64,000 bases of DNA, taken from Ceratotherium simum simum. Its lineage: Eukaryota; Chordata; Mammalia; Perissodactyla; Rhinocerotidae. Shown here piece after piece: positions 23,301-31,014 of this stretch. A model generated the notes under the pieces. That model searched no databases. It was not told the origin of the DNA and saw nothing but the letters and a program-made list of their open reading frames with translations. The translations under genes and the position numbers were made by a program. Position 1 is the first letter of the stretch, and each line of letters begins with the position of its first letter. Location: positions 3,367,915 through 3,431,914 of the forward strand of contig NW_004454261.1 of assembly GCF_000283155.1 (NCBI RefSeq). Direction: 5' to 3'.

Positions 23301-24304
23301 ACTAAATTTGATGGCAAACACAGGCTGCAGGGGCTCAGGTGAGAGATCAGTGTAAGCTGGAATTATGAAAAAAAAAAAAAAAAGCCTCCTGGAAGAACTA
23401 GGATGTCAAACACTTGAACGGCCACATTCATTCTGTAGTCTTTATTGATCGCAACCTATGGGCCAGGTCTCCGAGCTCACAATCCCACAGCAAACAAGGC
23501 TGACAACATTCCTGCCTTCCTGAGGCCTGAATGACCCTCATTCTGATGATCATCTTTAATACAATTATCATCATCATCATGGCAATGGGATGGAGAAAGA
23601 ACTGGGGGAGGAGAGGCAGGCAACAGAAAATTCCAGGAGGCAGCTCACAACCTGGGCGATTTTCTAAAGAAAATGAAAACCCTCCCACTGCGTCCCCTTG
23701 CCCTTAAAAGACCACGGACCGCCAGGTGTGTTCCAGCCAGAATGACTGGGTGCTGTCCAAACGCTCACCCGTCTTGCTGTCTCCCCGTCGCCTTTGCCCT
23801 CGCCGTTCCCGCCACCTGGGACGCTCCTCCCCCAGGTCTTAGCGGCACAGCTGCTTCTAAGCTGAAATGCCACCACTTCTAGGAAGCCCTCCCTGACCGC
23901 CCTCTCCAAGGAAGCGCCACCAGCCCCGGCACCGACCACTCTCTACAGCCCTTGCTTGCTTCTTTACTTATTGAACGTGTCTCCGGCTCTGGAACGCGGT
24001 CCAGAACTTTCGGTCTCCCCCAGAGTCCACCCCGGGGCCAGACCCGTCCTTAGCAGAAGCGACCCGGAGTTTGCTGAATGAATGAAGGGCTAGAAAAGCT
24101 GCTTCCTTCATTCGGCCACCGAGGGGACGGGTTCCTGGGGTGGCCCGATCCCCCCCCACTCCCGGGCCCTGGTCACTCGAGGGTCACCAGGGTCCGCTCT
24201 TGGGCCCAGGTCGCGCCCCCGGGAGGCGCAAGGGTGCAGCGGCGCCCGGGTCCGGGGAACGGGGTTCGCACCAAGGGGCGGCCAGTACCTGCGGGGGGCT
24301 TCAT
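5164..24304 (-). CDS. THOP1: Thimet oligopeptidase, complete 13-exon coding region
   Basis: THOP1 is a soluble zinc metallopeptidase (M3 family, EC 3.4.24.15). It cuts short peptides such as bradykinin, neurotensin and proteasome products, mainly in the cytosol. The coding exons, in transcript order, are 24289-24304, 21011-21223, 18879-19027, 17675-17782, 15996-16098, 12737-12897, 11472-11607, 10828-11194, 10341-10542, 7526-7712, 7179-7307, 5858-5994 and 5164-5319. They join in frame to 687 codons, against 689 in human; the difference is at the C terminus. The zinc motif HEFGH falls at residues 473-477 and the third ligand glutamate at 502. His600, Tyr605, Tyr609 and Tyr612 of the substrate-binding loop are present. 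Cys246, Cys248 and Cys253, linked to thiol-dependent oligomerisation in rat, are kept. All introns are GT-AG. The start is the ATG opening the conserved MKPPA N terminus. The gene diverges from SGTA. Confidence 0.97.
5858..5994 (-). CDS. THOP1: THOP1 coding exon 12, substrate-binding loop (residues 591-636)
   Basis: The exon encodes [20 protein letters not shown]. His600, Tyr605, Tyr609 and Tyr612 are placed as in characterised THOP1, where they contact substrate and stabilise the transition state. It ends after EGVLNGK at a GTGAGG donor, phase 0. Confidence 0.96.
6352..6652 (+). mobile_element. ERE SINE in THOP1 intron 11
   Basis: A full-length copy begins GGGCCGGCCCCCTGGCTTAG and has the B-box-like GGTTCGGATCCCGGGC. 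It continues through the 'cacataCAGCAACTAGAAGG' body and ends in a long A run near 6640. No clear target-site duplication was found. The tRNA-like head is part of the SINE and is not a functional tRNA gene. Confidence 0.92.
7179..7307 (-). CDS. THOP1: THOP1 coding exon 11 (residues 548-590)
   Basis: The exon encodes [20 protein letters not shown] and [20 protein letters not shown]. It is flanked by a CCTAG acceptor and a GTAGCC donor and ends in phase 1. Confidence 0.95.
7526..7712 (-). CDS. THOP1: THOP1 coding exon 10, third zinc ligand (residues 486-547)
   Basis: The exon encodes [20 protein letters not shown]. Glu502 in [12 protein letters not shown] is the third zinc ligand of the M3 family. 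It continues to the [20 protein letters not shown] helix. The acceptor is CGCAG and the donor GTGCCG. Confidence 0.96.
8980..9485 (+). mobile_element. L1 3'-end fragment with internal deletion
   Basis: The sense L1 text 'aaactataaaacttctag' and 'ttcaacaggacacaaaaaag' jumps to the 3' UTR wording 'cacaccatggatggaccttg' and 'ccagacacagaaggacacac'. The same 3' UTR subfamily recurs near 34600 and, inverted, near 31200, 39900, 46900 and 54800. It is non-coding. Confidence 0.75.
9946..10240 (+). mobile_element. MLT1-type MaLR LTR fragment
   Basis: The wording 'ggctgaattgtgtcccccc', 'cctcagaatgtgactgtat' and 'ccttataaaagatgacgac' is the 5' two-thirds of an MLT1-like LTR. The copy fades out about 100 bp before THOP1 exon 9. 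It has no coding content. Confidence 0.75.
10341..10542 (-). CDS. THOP1: THOP1 coding exon 9, catalytic zinc motif (residues 418-485)
   Basis: The exon contains the HEXXH zinc-binding and catalytic motif as HEFGH, encoded at 10379-10365, after the conserved DEVETYF. The two histidines bind zinc and the glutamate is the general base. It ends with MHQLCSQ in phase 0 at a GTGGGT donor. Confidence 0.97.
10828..11194 (-). CDS. THOP1: THOP1 coding exon 8 (residues 296-417)
   Basis: This is the largest exon. It runs from [20 protein letters not shown] through [20 protein letters not shown] to KFYLDLYPR, and forms the helical region leading up to the catalytic domain core. The donor GTGGGT at 10827 leaves phase 2, which the next exon completes as Arg-Glu-Gly. 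Confidence 0.95.
11472..11607 (-). CDS. THOP1: THOP1 coding exon 7 (residues 251-295)
   Basis: The exon encodes [20 protein letters not shown] followed by [18 protein letters not shown]. It includes Cys253. It is flanked by a TTCCAG acceptor and a GTAACC donor and ends in phase 1. Confidence 0.95.
12737..12897 (-). CDS. THOP1: THOP1 coding exon 6 (residues 197-250)
   Basis: The exon encodes [40 protein letters not shown] and the [11 protein letters not shown] segment containing Cys246 and Cys248. It has a CGCAG acceptor and a GTGAGG donor, and ends in phase 0. Confidence 0.95.
12898..15995. other. THOP1 intron 5, no gene recognised
   Basis: This is a GC-rich intron of about 3.1 kb. Segments near 14160-14600 and 15020-15560 have the flavour of very old transposon remnants, for example 'gtgaaacgttccaaataaagcattcggggg' at the end, but I could not assign a family. 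Several overlapping ORFs here have no recognisable domain. Confidence 0.45.
15996..16098 (-). CDS. THOP1: THOP1 coding exon 5 (residues 163-196)
   Basis: The exon encodes [20 protein letters not shown] and the [10 protein letters not shown] segment, which is strongly conserved in M3 peptidases of this subfamily. It is flanked by a CTCCAG acceptor and a GTAGGG donor and ends in phase 1. Confidence 0.95.
16440..17330 (+). mobile_element. Probable old endogenous-retrovirus LTR fragment in THOP1 intron 4
   Basis: Near 17060 the text 'aataaacagtaatctagtaa' is followed by 'cacaggtgaccacctggac', 'ggactgagcccttaacctg' and 'gttaaattgtaggacaccc'. I recognise this as the 3' part of a mammalian LTR, but cannot name the subfamily. 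Only LTR-like sequence is present, with no internal viral genes. Left boundary uncertain. It contains the hairpin at 16838-16861. Confidence 0.5.
17675..17782 (-). CDS. THOP1: THOP1 coding exon 4 (residues 127-162)
   Basis: The exon is 36 whole codons, phase 0 at both ends. It encodes the [19 protein letters not shown] helix and the [15 protein letters not shown] turn. It has a TCTAG acceptor and a GTGAGT donor. A run of more than ten C bases sits just inside the intron (about 17646-17657). Confidence 0.95.
17803..18270 (+). mobile_element. L1 3' region fragment in THOP1 intron 3
   Basis: Sense L1 wording is visible: 'ggaaagcaatttggcggtttc', 'actcagcaattgcactcctg' and 'cccagagaaatgaagac'. 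The element begins about 20 bp upstream (transcript sense) of THOP1 exon 4, in the opposite orientation to the gene. Confidence 0.7.
18630..18745 (-). mobile_element. Short antisense L1 3' UTR fragment
   Basis: The wording 'taccataaaatttaccacc', 'cagctcagtagcattaag' and 'ctgtgcaaccatccccacc' is the reverse complement of the L1 3' UTR also seen at 54533 and 46650. Confidence 0.7.
18879..19027 (-). CDS. THOP1: THOP1 coding exon 3 (residues 77-126)
   Basis: The exon completes the split valine codon and encodes [19 protein letters not shown] followed by the helical [19 protein letters not shown] segment, ending in phase 0 after VWLQ. It is flanked by a TTTCAG acceptor and a GTGAGG donor. Confidence 0.95.
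19225..19450 (+). mobile_element. L1 3' tail ending in poly(A)
   Basis: The wording 'aggggctgggggaggggatg', 'ggaatgttctggaattag', 'gcaccacactgtgaatacac' and 'tgtgtattatatctcacc' leads into a run of about 19 A at 19429-19447. This is the extreme 3' end of an L1 with its A tail preserved. Confidence 0.75.
19451..21010. other. Remainder of THOP1 intron 2, no gene recognised
   Basis: The sequence is GC-rich, with L2-like wording around 19800-20080 ('gaggccaggctgtacaagg' to 'ggcagcggtaaggcactg'). The long open frames here, on both strands, lack splice context and recognisable domains. No RNA gene seen. Confidence 0.45.
21011..21223 (-). CDS. THOP1: THOP1 coding exon 2 (residues 6-76)
   Basis: An acceptor CATCCAG precedes the exon and a GTAAGT donor follows. 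It encodes the N-terminal helical region with the conserved [10 protein letters not shown] and [18 protein letters not shown] stretches. The residues just after the start (about 10-20) are the least conserved part, and the total length is unchanged relative to human. Confidence 0.95.
21379..21528 (+). mobile_element. MER5A DNA transposon fragment
   Basis: The wording 'tgccccccagggaac', 'gtgggtggggccaggcacgctgc' and 'ggcccagaatgttaacagtg' is MER5A, a non-autonomous hAT-Charlie element. Its 3' end is interrupted by the SINE at 21529. Confidence 0.75.
21529..21850 (+). mobile_element. ERE SINE inserted into a MER5A
   Basis: A full-length copy runs from GGGCTGGCCCCGTGGCTTAG through a tail ending in (AAAT)n at about 21811-21836 and an A run. 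Flanking sequence AACAGTGTTAAGG on the left and AACAGCGTTAAGG on the right differs at one base and is a likely target-site duplication. Confidence 0.92.
22440..22490. mobile_element. Short DNA-transposon-like remnant
   Basis: The phrase 'ggccctttacaaactggtttgctgacccctgg' is the terminus of a common mammalian hAT-like repeat whose fuller copies lie near 27530 and 38990. Too short for a firm family. Confidence 0.4.
22951..23158 (-). mobile_element. MER5A, reverse orientation, in THOP1 intron 1
   Basis: Reverse-complement MER5A wording is visible: 'ggctgagcagcatccctggcc', 'atgccaggagcacccccagtg', 'acaaccacagatgtccccag' and 'cccagtgtcccctggaggggc'. It is nearly full length. Confidence 0.85.
23690..24090 (+). 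mobile_element. L2 LINE 3' end in THOP1 intron 1
   Basis: The wording 'cacctgggacgctcctccccc', 'aggaagccctccctgaccgcc' and the terminal 'tgctgaatgaatgaag' is the 3' end of an L2 element. It ends about 200 bp from THOP1 exon 1. Confidence 0.7.
24289..24304 (-). CDS. THOP1: THOP1 coding exon 1 (residues 1-5)
   Basis: The exon carries only ATG plus four codons (MKPPA) and one base of codon 6, followed by a GTACTG donor. A very short first coding exon fits this gene in mammals. It lies inside the CpG-rich promoter block, and no better in-frame start joins to exon 2. Confidence 0.9.
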
Positions 24305-24620
24305 GGCGGGCGGTTGTGCACTGGCGGCGCCTCTCTCCACCTGGTCGGCCTCCGGCCGCTGCAGCCACCCACCCCGCTGTACTCAGCAGCCGCCGCGGAC
24401 CAGACTGAGGTGCCCGCCGGCCGCGCGCCCACTGCATGCTGGGAGAGCGCGTGCGCTGGGGGACAGGGCGCACGCGCGCCCCAGCTCCGCCCACAACCGG
24501 AAGGGACGGTCCAGGGAGCTGACGCGCTCTGCGCACGCGCCGGGACACTCCCTGCCCACCATTGGCTTTCAGCCGCGAGAGGGCGGAGCCATCGGGAGGC
24601 GAGGGAGGGACGTTTCCATG
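24305..24620 (-). promoter_or_regulatory. THOP1: THOP1 CpG-rich TATA-less promoter and 5' UTR
   Basis: The block is CpG-dense and lacks a TATA box. Visible motifs are a perfect NRF1-type TGCGCACGCGC (24530-24540) and an ETS core CCGGAAG (24498-24504). There is an inverted CCAAT (ATTGG at 24561-24565) about 260 bp upstream of the ATG. A GGGCGG GC box sits near 24581, and ACTGCATGCTGGGA at 24431-24444 resembles half a ZNF143 site on the minus strand. The transcription start is not determinable from sequence. Motif function is inferred from consensus alone. Confidence 0.7.
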
Positions 24621-24640
24621 GAAACATACACAAAAACACA

Positions 24641-24642
24641 CG

Positions 24643-24720
<78 letters not shown>

Positions 24721-24726
24721 CACACG
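24641..24726 (+). repeat. Compound microsatellite (GGCA)n(CGCA)n(CA)n
   Basis: About eight GGCA/CAGG units run directly into about nine CGCA units and then about nine CA units. Three related tetranucleotide/dinucleotide phases in one block imply stepwise mutation from one ancestral repeat. It lies about 340-420 bp upstream of the THOP1 start codon. Translating it gives low-complexity peptides that are not genes. Confidence 0.95.
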
Positions 24727-25349
24727 ACACACAGCTGGCACCTGAGACTGAAAATTTTTGGCTCTTTCTGTCAGTACTCTGCCCGGGCTTCTAGCTCCCG
24801 CTTTAATTTGTACTTGCATCCTTTCTACCTTATGATTGTGTATTTGGCTAGTTTTGCAACTTTTCAGAAGCTTTTTGTAGATTATCCCATTACCAGCACC
24901 CTGCCCAGCTTCCAGGGTCTAATAAATAGAGAAGGTGCGCCACATATGTCAACTCAGTCTGGTTAATCAATTAAATTAAACACAGTTAAAAAAAAAAAGA
25001 AACATAGGCAATTGAATATCATGAAGAAAGCTTCAGTAAATGGACCCAGGACTTTAAATAACAGGTGTTTTGGAAAAGTGCAGTAGGCTGACCTATATCT
25101 AGTGTTGTCAGTTACAACAAAGTCTTGAGCCGTCTAAGGCACCTGGAAAAAAATATTTTACTAGGATTAAACTGACCAAAAAACCCATCTCCTTTATTTC
25201 TGCAAGAGAAATTAAAATAATCCAGGGCGTTAAACGTGCATGCTTTTTAAATAGGATAAAAATGAATTGGGAGAACACTTCTGGCAAATTTAACACTAAT
25301 GGTAGTCCGTTCTGAGTCATTCTAGGGAATTTCTCATCACTCACCCTCC

Positions 25350-25665
25350 ATTAAGCACACCGAGCTTGATCCTACTTGCTCTTCGCTTTCGCTGTTCTCT
25401 GCACCTGGAGAGCTTTTTCCCTCGTCCTCCAAATCCACCTCTGAATGAGAGGTCCTCCTTAACCATCCAGCCATCTACCTCCCCAGTCACAATCACGACA
25501 CCTCATTCTTTCTTCTTAGCGCTTGCCGTTAAGTGAAATTTGTTAATGTATGTACTAGCTTACTAGTTTATAGTCTGCCTACCCCAATACAAGGTAACAA
25601 GAGCAGATACTTGGCTGGTTTTTGTCATTGGTTTGCAACAAATATTTGTTGAATGAATATTAGGG
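25350..25665 (+). mobile_element. L2 LINE 3' end between THOP1 and SGTA
   Basis: The wording 'gttctctgcacctggagagc', 'tctgaatgagaggtcctcc', 'gtctgcctaccccaatac' and 'caacaaatatttgttgaatg' matches the L2 3' end. The rest of 24730-25350 is AT-rich with nothing assignable. Confidence 0.65.
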
Positions 25666-25856
25666 ACCTGATGTAAACAAATATTTCTGTATTCCTTTAC
25701 GTCTTGTGGATCGAATGAATAAAAGAAAGCATTTGTGGGTGAGTGGGTGGATGGGTGGGTGAATAAATGAACAAAGATGGTGAGCTGATTAACAGTCGCT
25801 CCCATTCACAGAGCGCCTATGATGCTCTCTGGGCGCCAGATGTCCAGACGCAGCTG

Positions 25857-25913
25857 CACCACGTGGCCTGCTCAGCACCACGTGGCCTGCTCAGCACCAC
25901 GTGGCCGGCTCAG
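25857..25913 (+). promoter_or_regulatory. Three tandem 19-bp repeats, each with an E-box CACGTG
   Basis: The unit CACCACGTGGCCTGCTCAG occurs at 25857-25875 and 25876-25894 without change. The third copy, at 25895-25913, has one substitution (CCTGCT to CCGGCT). CACGTG palindromes fall at 25860, 25879 and 25898. The block is about 310 bp upstream of the SGTA exon 1 donor. CACGTG is the class B E-box bound by USF, MYC/MAX or BHLHE40-type factors; binding here is inference. Confidence 0.9.
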
Positions 25914-26040
25914 CCGGCCGGCAGAAGTCCGCCACTGTCCCACCATGCACCGCTCCATTCCCGCTCCAGAGGACGAGTCAGTCCTCATTTCTGGCCTCCT
26001 GTCGGTCGCAGAGGTCAGTTGCCCTAACGACCAGCTCGTC

Positions 26041-26200
26041 CCGCCTCTAAATTACGTCACTTCCCCCCGCGCCCACCGCGCTAATCGACGCGCCTGCGCA
26101 GAAGGACAGCCAACGGGAGCTGGCCCCTACCGCGCAGGCGTCGCGGCCGGGGGGCGGGGCCGGGCGGCGCCGCGGTGCGCAGGCGCAGCCGTCGGTGGGT
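26041..26200 (+). promoter_or_regulatory. SGTA: SGTA CpG-rich TATA-less promoter
   Basis: The block has an ATF/CREB-like TTACGTCA (26052-26059) and a GC box within GGGGGCGGGGCC (about 26150-26161). A perfect NRF1-type TGCGCAGGCGC lies at 26176-26186. CpG density stays high to about 26500. There is no TATA. The start site is probably within about 100 bp of the exon 1 donor, but its exact position is not visible. Confidence 0.7.
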
Positions 26201-26221
26201 CGGGGTTCGGCCGCCTGAGAG
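26130..26221 (+). other. SGTA: SGTA untranslated exon 1 (start approximate)
   Basis: A strong donor GAG|GTGAGT lies at 26221/26222, inside the CpG island and upstream of the coding exons. Mammalian SGTA has a non-coding first exon, so this is its best candidate. The 5' edge is a guess; only the donor is sequence-supported. Confidence 0.6.
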
Positions 26222-27122
26222 GTGAGTGGGGGTTCCCTGCCGAGCCGGACGGCCCGGGGGTCCGCGGTTCGGGACTCCCGGGGCTCCGGGGCCCGTCAGA
26301 GGAGGTCGGTTCGGGGTTGGGGTCGCTGCGATCCGCGGGATGCTGTGAGTGGGCGGCGCGGAGGGGAAACTGAGGCCGGGCGGTGTCGGGCGGCCCTTCG
26401 GCGGCCCAGGTCCCCGTCCCCCGGACCCCAGGCCCGGGGAACGCTGGTTCGCAGGCCCGCAGGGGGACGGCGGGAGGTAAAAGCGCCCCGCACCTCGTGA
26501 GCGCGCGCTGGCTGTCCGCTGCTGCCCGGACACACGGCCCCTTTGAATCGGGGAGTCCCGTTTGTGGGGCGCAGGTCGGGACCCCTGTCCCAGCGCCGCC
26601 ACTTTCCACCTGGCTGAGCTTGGCCGGCCCCTTGATTTCTCCGGGCCTCAGTTTCCCATTCTGTAAAACGGGCGTCGTCACGGTCCCTGCCTCGGGCGGT
26701 GCTTGGGGGGATTAGAGCCGCAGGGCCCAGCAGAAGTGCGAGCTCAAAGGGGGAGTCTGCAGTTATGTCTCATCTCACCCTTAGGCTCTTCTGCGTATTG
26801 TGCCAGAGGTGGGAGAAATCCGGGGCTGGGGACCAGCTCCACCACCTCTTGCTGGCTGTGTGAGCTTGGGCGAGTCGCCTCCCCTCTCTGAGCAGCACTT
26901 TCCTTCTACAGTAGGGGCAGTAGAAGTATCTGGCTCCTAGGGTCATTGTGAGGTTAAAAACACGTAGAACATGCTTTAATCAGGTTCCTGGTGCTTGTAG
27001 AGCATGGCTGGTTTTGTAATTAGGCGCCAGAAGATGTGAGTGTGCTCTGCATCTTTTAAAGTGACTGATGTTTCTGTTTTTTCTGTTTCTGTAGCTGATT
27101 ATTTGTTTTGTCTGCTTTCCCA

Positions 27123-27300
27123 CTCCCCAGCCAGGGGTTTTAGCCCCCCAGGGGACACTGGATGATGTCTGGGGACATTTGTGGTTTTCAGGGGGACGGG
27201 GGGGGGGCCAGGGATGCTGCTCAAAACCCCACAGTGCCCAGGGTGGCCCCCCACAGAGGAGGACCCGGCCCCACTGTCCACAGTGCCGAAGTGAAACCCT
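27123..27300 (+). mobile_element. MER5A
   Basis: The wording 'gccccccaggggacactgg', 'gatgtctggggacatttgtgg', 'ccagggatgctgctcaaaac' and 'cccacagagaggaggacccg'-like text is a nearly complete MER5A in forward orientation. Confidence 0.85.
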
Positions 27301-27524
27301 ACCCTAGACTAGCGATTGTTTACCAGCAAGGGCTCCGCGGGGTTGGGGGGTATTATGTGCAAGGTTTTGTGTGTGCACCCATTTTTGGGGGTGAGAAAAG
27401 GGTACTTTGGAGTTTAGGTCTGGAATCAGACTGCCTGGGTTCCAAACTGCTGATTTGTGTCTCAGCCGGGTGAACTTGGGTGGCGCCCCCATCTTGCTGA
27501 GGATGGGGATTAGATTAAACAACC

Positions 27525-27755
27525 TGGGTTCTCAGCAAACTGTGGTCGGGGCGCAGATCCAGCTGCAGCCTGTTTTTGTAAACCAAGTGTGGGAACCCAG
27601 CTGCCCCTCCGTCGCGTACCCGCTACACTGCGGCTGCTTTTGTACTACAAGAGCAGAGTCCAGACGTTGCCGCAGAGACCCTGTGGCCTGTGAAGCTGAA
27701 GGCACTTACTCTGCCGCTTGTCAGAAAATGTTTGCTGACCCCTGCAATAAGCCAT
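27525..27755 (+). mobile_element. hAT-like DNA transposon remnant
   Basis: The segment starts 'tctcagcaaactgtggtcgg' and ends 'aaatgtttgctgacccctgc', with 'gaccctgtggcctgtgaagc' inside. The imperfectly inverted ends and the 'tgctgacccctg' terminus match a common mammalian non-autonomous DNA transposon; subfamily uncertain. Confidence 0.5.
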
Positions 27756-29384
27756 TGCATGTACAGCAGTCAGCTGGGGGCCTAGAAATTTCTCAGCACT
27801 CCACGGATTTCACCAGAGGTGTATAATTCAGTCTTCCTGGAAGGGTGAGTGACTCGGAGTGGGGTTAAGCTCTGCCCCAGATTGAGAGCTGTCCTTTTAC
27901 TTGATCCTACATTTTTTTGCCAAGACCCAGCACTGGCCTCGGCGGGAAACGCTCAGAGAGGGTTGGAGGAATAAAGGGAATTGTTGGTAGGTCAGCAAAA
28001 CATAAGGTTTGTTATCTCTGCTGCTGATGAGGAAACCAGAACCAAAGAGAAACGGCCTCCCCGAGGAACTTGGTCACGTGGCTCTGATTTTGACGAGGAC
28101 CTAACATTTTCCTGAGTCCATACAGGTCAGACGCCCCCAAGTGCTGGCGCTCAGAGGGAAGATGATCTGTCTAAGGGCTCACAGTCCAGTGGGGGGAGAC
28201 AGGCCAGGAAAGAGTTGGGAAGCCTTGTAGGAGATGCTGGACCAGAAGCAGGACTGATACTTGGGCTTTGCTGGAAAAAGAGGGTGTCCAGCTCTGGCCG
28301 AGGAGGTGACCATGCAGCTGGGCATTGGAGGGAGAATAAGATTCCTGGATGAGTCGGAGGGAAAACGAGCAGGTGAGTTTGAGTGGGGCATAGAGGGTTT
28401 GGTGAGGGGCCTCGTGTGCACACTTGTGAAGTTTCAGGAGGCTGTCAAGGGGTCTTAAGTGTGCCGGGCATCCTGGTGGCATTTTAGAACCTGAGCTGGA
28501 ACCTGAGCTCCAGCTGTCGGGACTGCCCTTTCTGGGGGACCCGTGGTGTCCTGGGACTGGGGAGAGGAGCAGAGCACCCGCCTGTACACGCTGGTTTATG
28601 AGAAGAGCTGTGGGTTCAGGGGTGGACAGTCCTTCAGAAAGAGGGTCCTTCTCCTTCCTGGGGTGTGGTGAGGCCAGTCACTCATTTTAGTAAGTTGTGC
28701 CATTTTTTCCCTTTGAGTGATCAGTTCTGGGCAGGGAAATAAAAAGAATAGAGGCTGATCTTTTTTTAGTTTAATGATAAAATGAAAAGGTGGACTGAGA
28801 GCCAGAAAGGGGTCTGAAGACCACCAGAGGAGCTGGCACCGGGCCCCCTGCCACTCCCGGGGGCCCGCGTCCGTCCACCCTCCCCAGGCTCCCTCCTGCA
28901 CCCTGCGCCTCTAGACCAGCGCCCCGCTGGTGCCTTCCGAGAACTCATAAAGCCCTCACTGTTCGGGGAGAGAGGACGCCTTCTCTGAGAATTTTGTCCA
29001 GCGGCCAGAGCCCTACAAGTTGTGATTGTTCACAAGATGCTGGGTGCCTAGGAGCCGTCGAGGAAAAGCGCCATCCTCGTCCTCTGTGGGGCCGGGCTTG
29101 GCGAAGAGGAGAAAGTTCCTTCGTCTCAAAGCCGGGGCTGCGCTAAGATTTGCAGACTGTTTCGTATCCTCCCCTCTCGGTGAGGTGGGAGGAGAAGCAA
29201 CGGTCTTTAGGGACCCCTTGTGTCCTTTGCTGTGGACCCACGCTCCCCTTCCCGCACGTCTGAAATCCAAAATACTCTGCAAACAGAAGATTTCCCGAAG
29301 GTTCGCAGCAAAGTCTTTTGGCCAGAAAATCTGATTTATGCTGCCCTAGAGCCTTTATTTTTTCTGCTTAGCGGCTTCCAGAGG

Positions 29385-29550
29385 TTTTCACTTGGGGGTG
29401 GCTTGGCAGTGTCTGGAGACATTTGTGACTGTCACCACTCGGTCAAAGGGGGCCAGGGATGCTGCTCAGTGCCCCACACTGCCCAGGACAGCCCCCCACA
29501 GAGAAGGACCCAGCCCCGACGTCTGCAGTGCTGAGGAAGGGGAGACCACG
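29385..29550 (+). mobile_element. MER5A
   Basis: The wording 'ttttcacttgggggtggc', 'agtgtctggagacatttgtg', 'gccagggatgctgctcagtg' and 'cccacagagaaggacccagcc' is MER5A, forward orientation. Confidence 0.8.
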
Positions 29551-29794
29551 TGTTAATTATCTGGGGAAAAATGGAGTCTGATCCCTGCTCACAAGAGACA
29601 CCAGAAGAAATCCCTGTGGTCAGACGGTACAAACCAGGGTGTCCCCAGCATCTGTGAGTCCCTCCTCTCTCCCTCCCACTCAGTGTGTGTGTTTGAACGT
29701 GGGCAGCATCCTGGGGCCTCAGTAGTCAGATGGTTATGGAACAGAGTCTCCTGGGGGTCAGTGAGGTCCCCTAACCCAGAGGGGCTCACCCAGG

Positions 29795-29935
29795 ACAGTT
29801 CTGGCTCCCACCCCCCAGGGGGCACTGGATGGAGACCAAGAGTGCTGTTAAACATCCTGCAGTGTGCAGGATAGTCCCCACAGCAGAGAATGGTCCAGCC
29901 CTGGGTGCAGATGGCCTAGTGGAGAAACCCTGCAT
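29795..29935 (+). mobile_element. MER5A with internal deletion
   Basis: The wording 'ccccccagggggcactggatg', 'gctgttaaacatcctgcagtg' and 'cagcagagaatggtccagcc' is MER5A lacking the middle 'ccagggatgctgc' part. It lies about 250 bp from another copy in the same orientation. Confidence 0.75.
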
Positions 29936-31014
29936 TAGGCCCTCAATTCTCACAACAGCCTGTGAGGACACCCCTGTCACCCCATGTTATAGAAGAGGAA
30001 AGTGAGGCATCACTGGGATGCTCAGATCTGACATAGAGCATTCCCAGGGATGGGGAAGGCGACGCGGGGTGGGCTTTGGGCAGACACAGCTGGGCCTGAG
30101 GCGTTATGACTCCAGACTCTGTCCTCCAGGGCAAGGGGACCTCCCTGGCCGGTCATCCATGCGCCAGGCCCAGGGCAGGTGCCAAGTGGCCCTGACTCCT
30201 TGACACTCAGCATGTCATGTTGTGGGGCCGACATTTCGGGGGAGATCACATCCGTAGACCAGGAGAAGCCCCCGATGCAGACAGCAACAGATCATACCAG
30301 GGAAGGTAGGCGAGAGTTGCCTCAAATGAGGGGTTTAGTGGGGTTAGGAGAGTCAGGCTCCACATGTGCAAAGGCCCTGAGGTGCAAAAGGCGGGAGGCA
30401 TTGGGAGAACTGAAAGCATGCCGGAAATGCGTGTGACTGCATCTGCAGTTTTCTAAACCCTCAATACCCCCTCAGTCCTCACCCCCTCCGGTCCCAGAGA
30501 GCAGGAGACAGTGTGCTCAAGAACACCTCTCCTTGTTTACTCTGAAGCAAGCACTGTCACCGCCAGGATCCATCACCACCAAGATCCGTATTGGTTCTCC
30601 GGCAGGGAGAGCAGATCCGTGCGCGCACACACACGCGCCCACGGACACAGACACACAGCCAGGCCAGTGTGAACCTCGTGTGACCCAGCACCGCCCCCCC
30701 TGGGTCCGACGTGCTCGGAAGCCCTGCCCGGAAGGCTTAGGCCGGTTGTGGCGGTTGCCTTCTGTGGGCCCCTCTGTGTGGCCCCAGAGACCCTCTGCGT
30801 CTGCGCCTGCGCCTGGCCGTGTTTCCTCCGGGCTCTGGCATGTCCTGGTCACAGACCTCCCCGTTCCAGGGGCGCTCTTGGGCCAGAGGCACTTGCTTGG
30901 TAAAGGCTCATTGTGTCCAGAAACGGGCGGAAAACTCATCACCATCGCCAGAGAGCATTCCGGGGGCGGCCGTAACTCTGTCCAGCTGTACAAAACACAG
31001 CTGTTTTCAGTTTT

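Noticed and set aside
24078..24794. Long ORFs on both strands across the THOP1 promoter
   Set aside because: They read through the CpG island and the microsatellite (repeats of Ala-Arg-Thr-His or Cys-Val). These are translation artefacts of repeats.
25819..26681. Overlapping ORFs of 170-185 codons around SGTA exon 1
   Set aside because: They lie in a CpG island, exist on both strands at once, and are Pro/Arg/Gly-rich without a domain.
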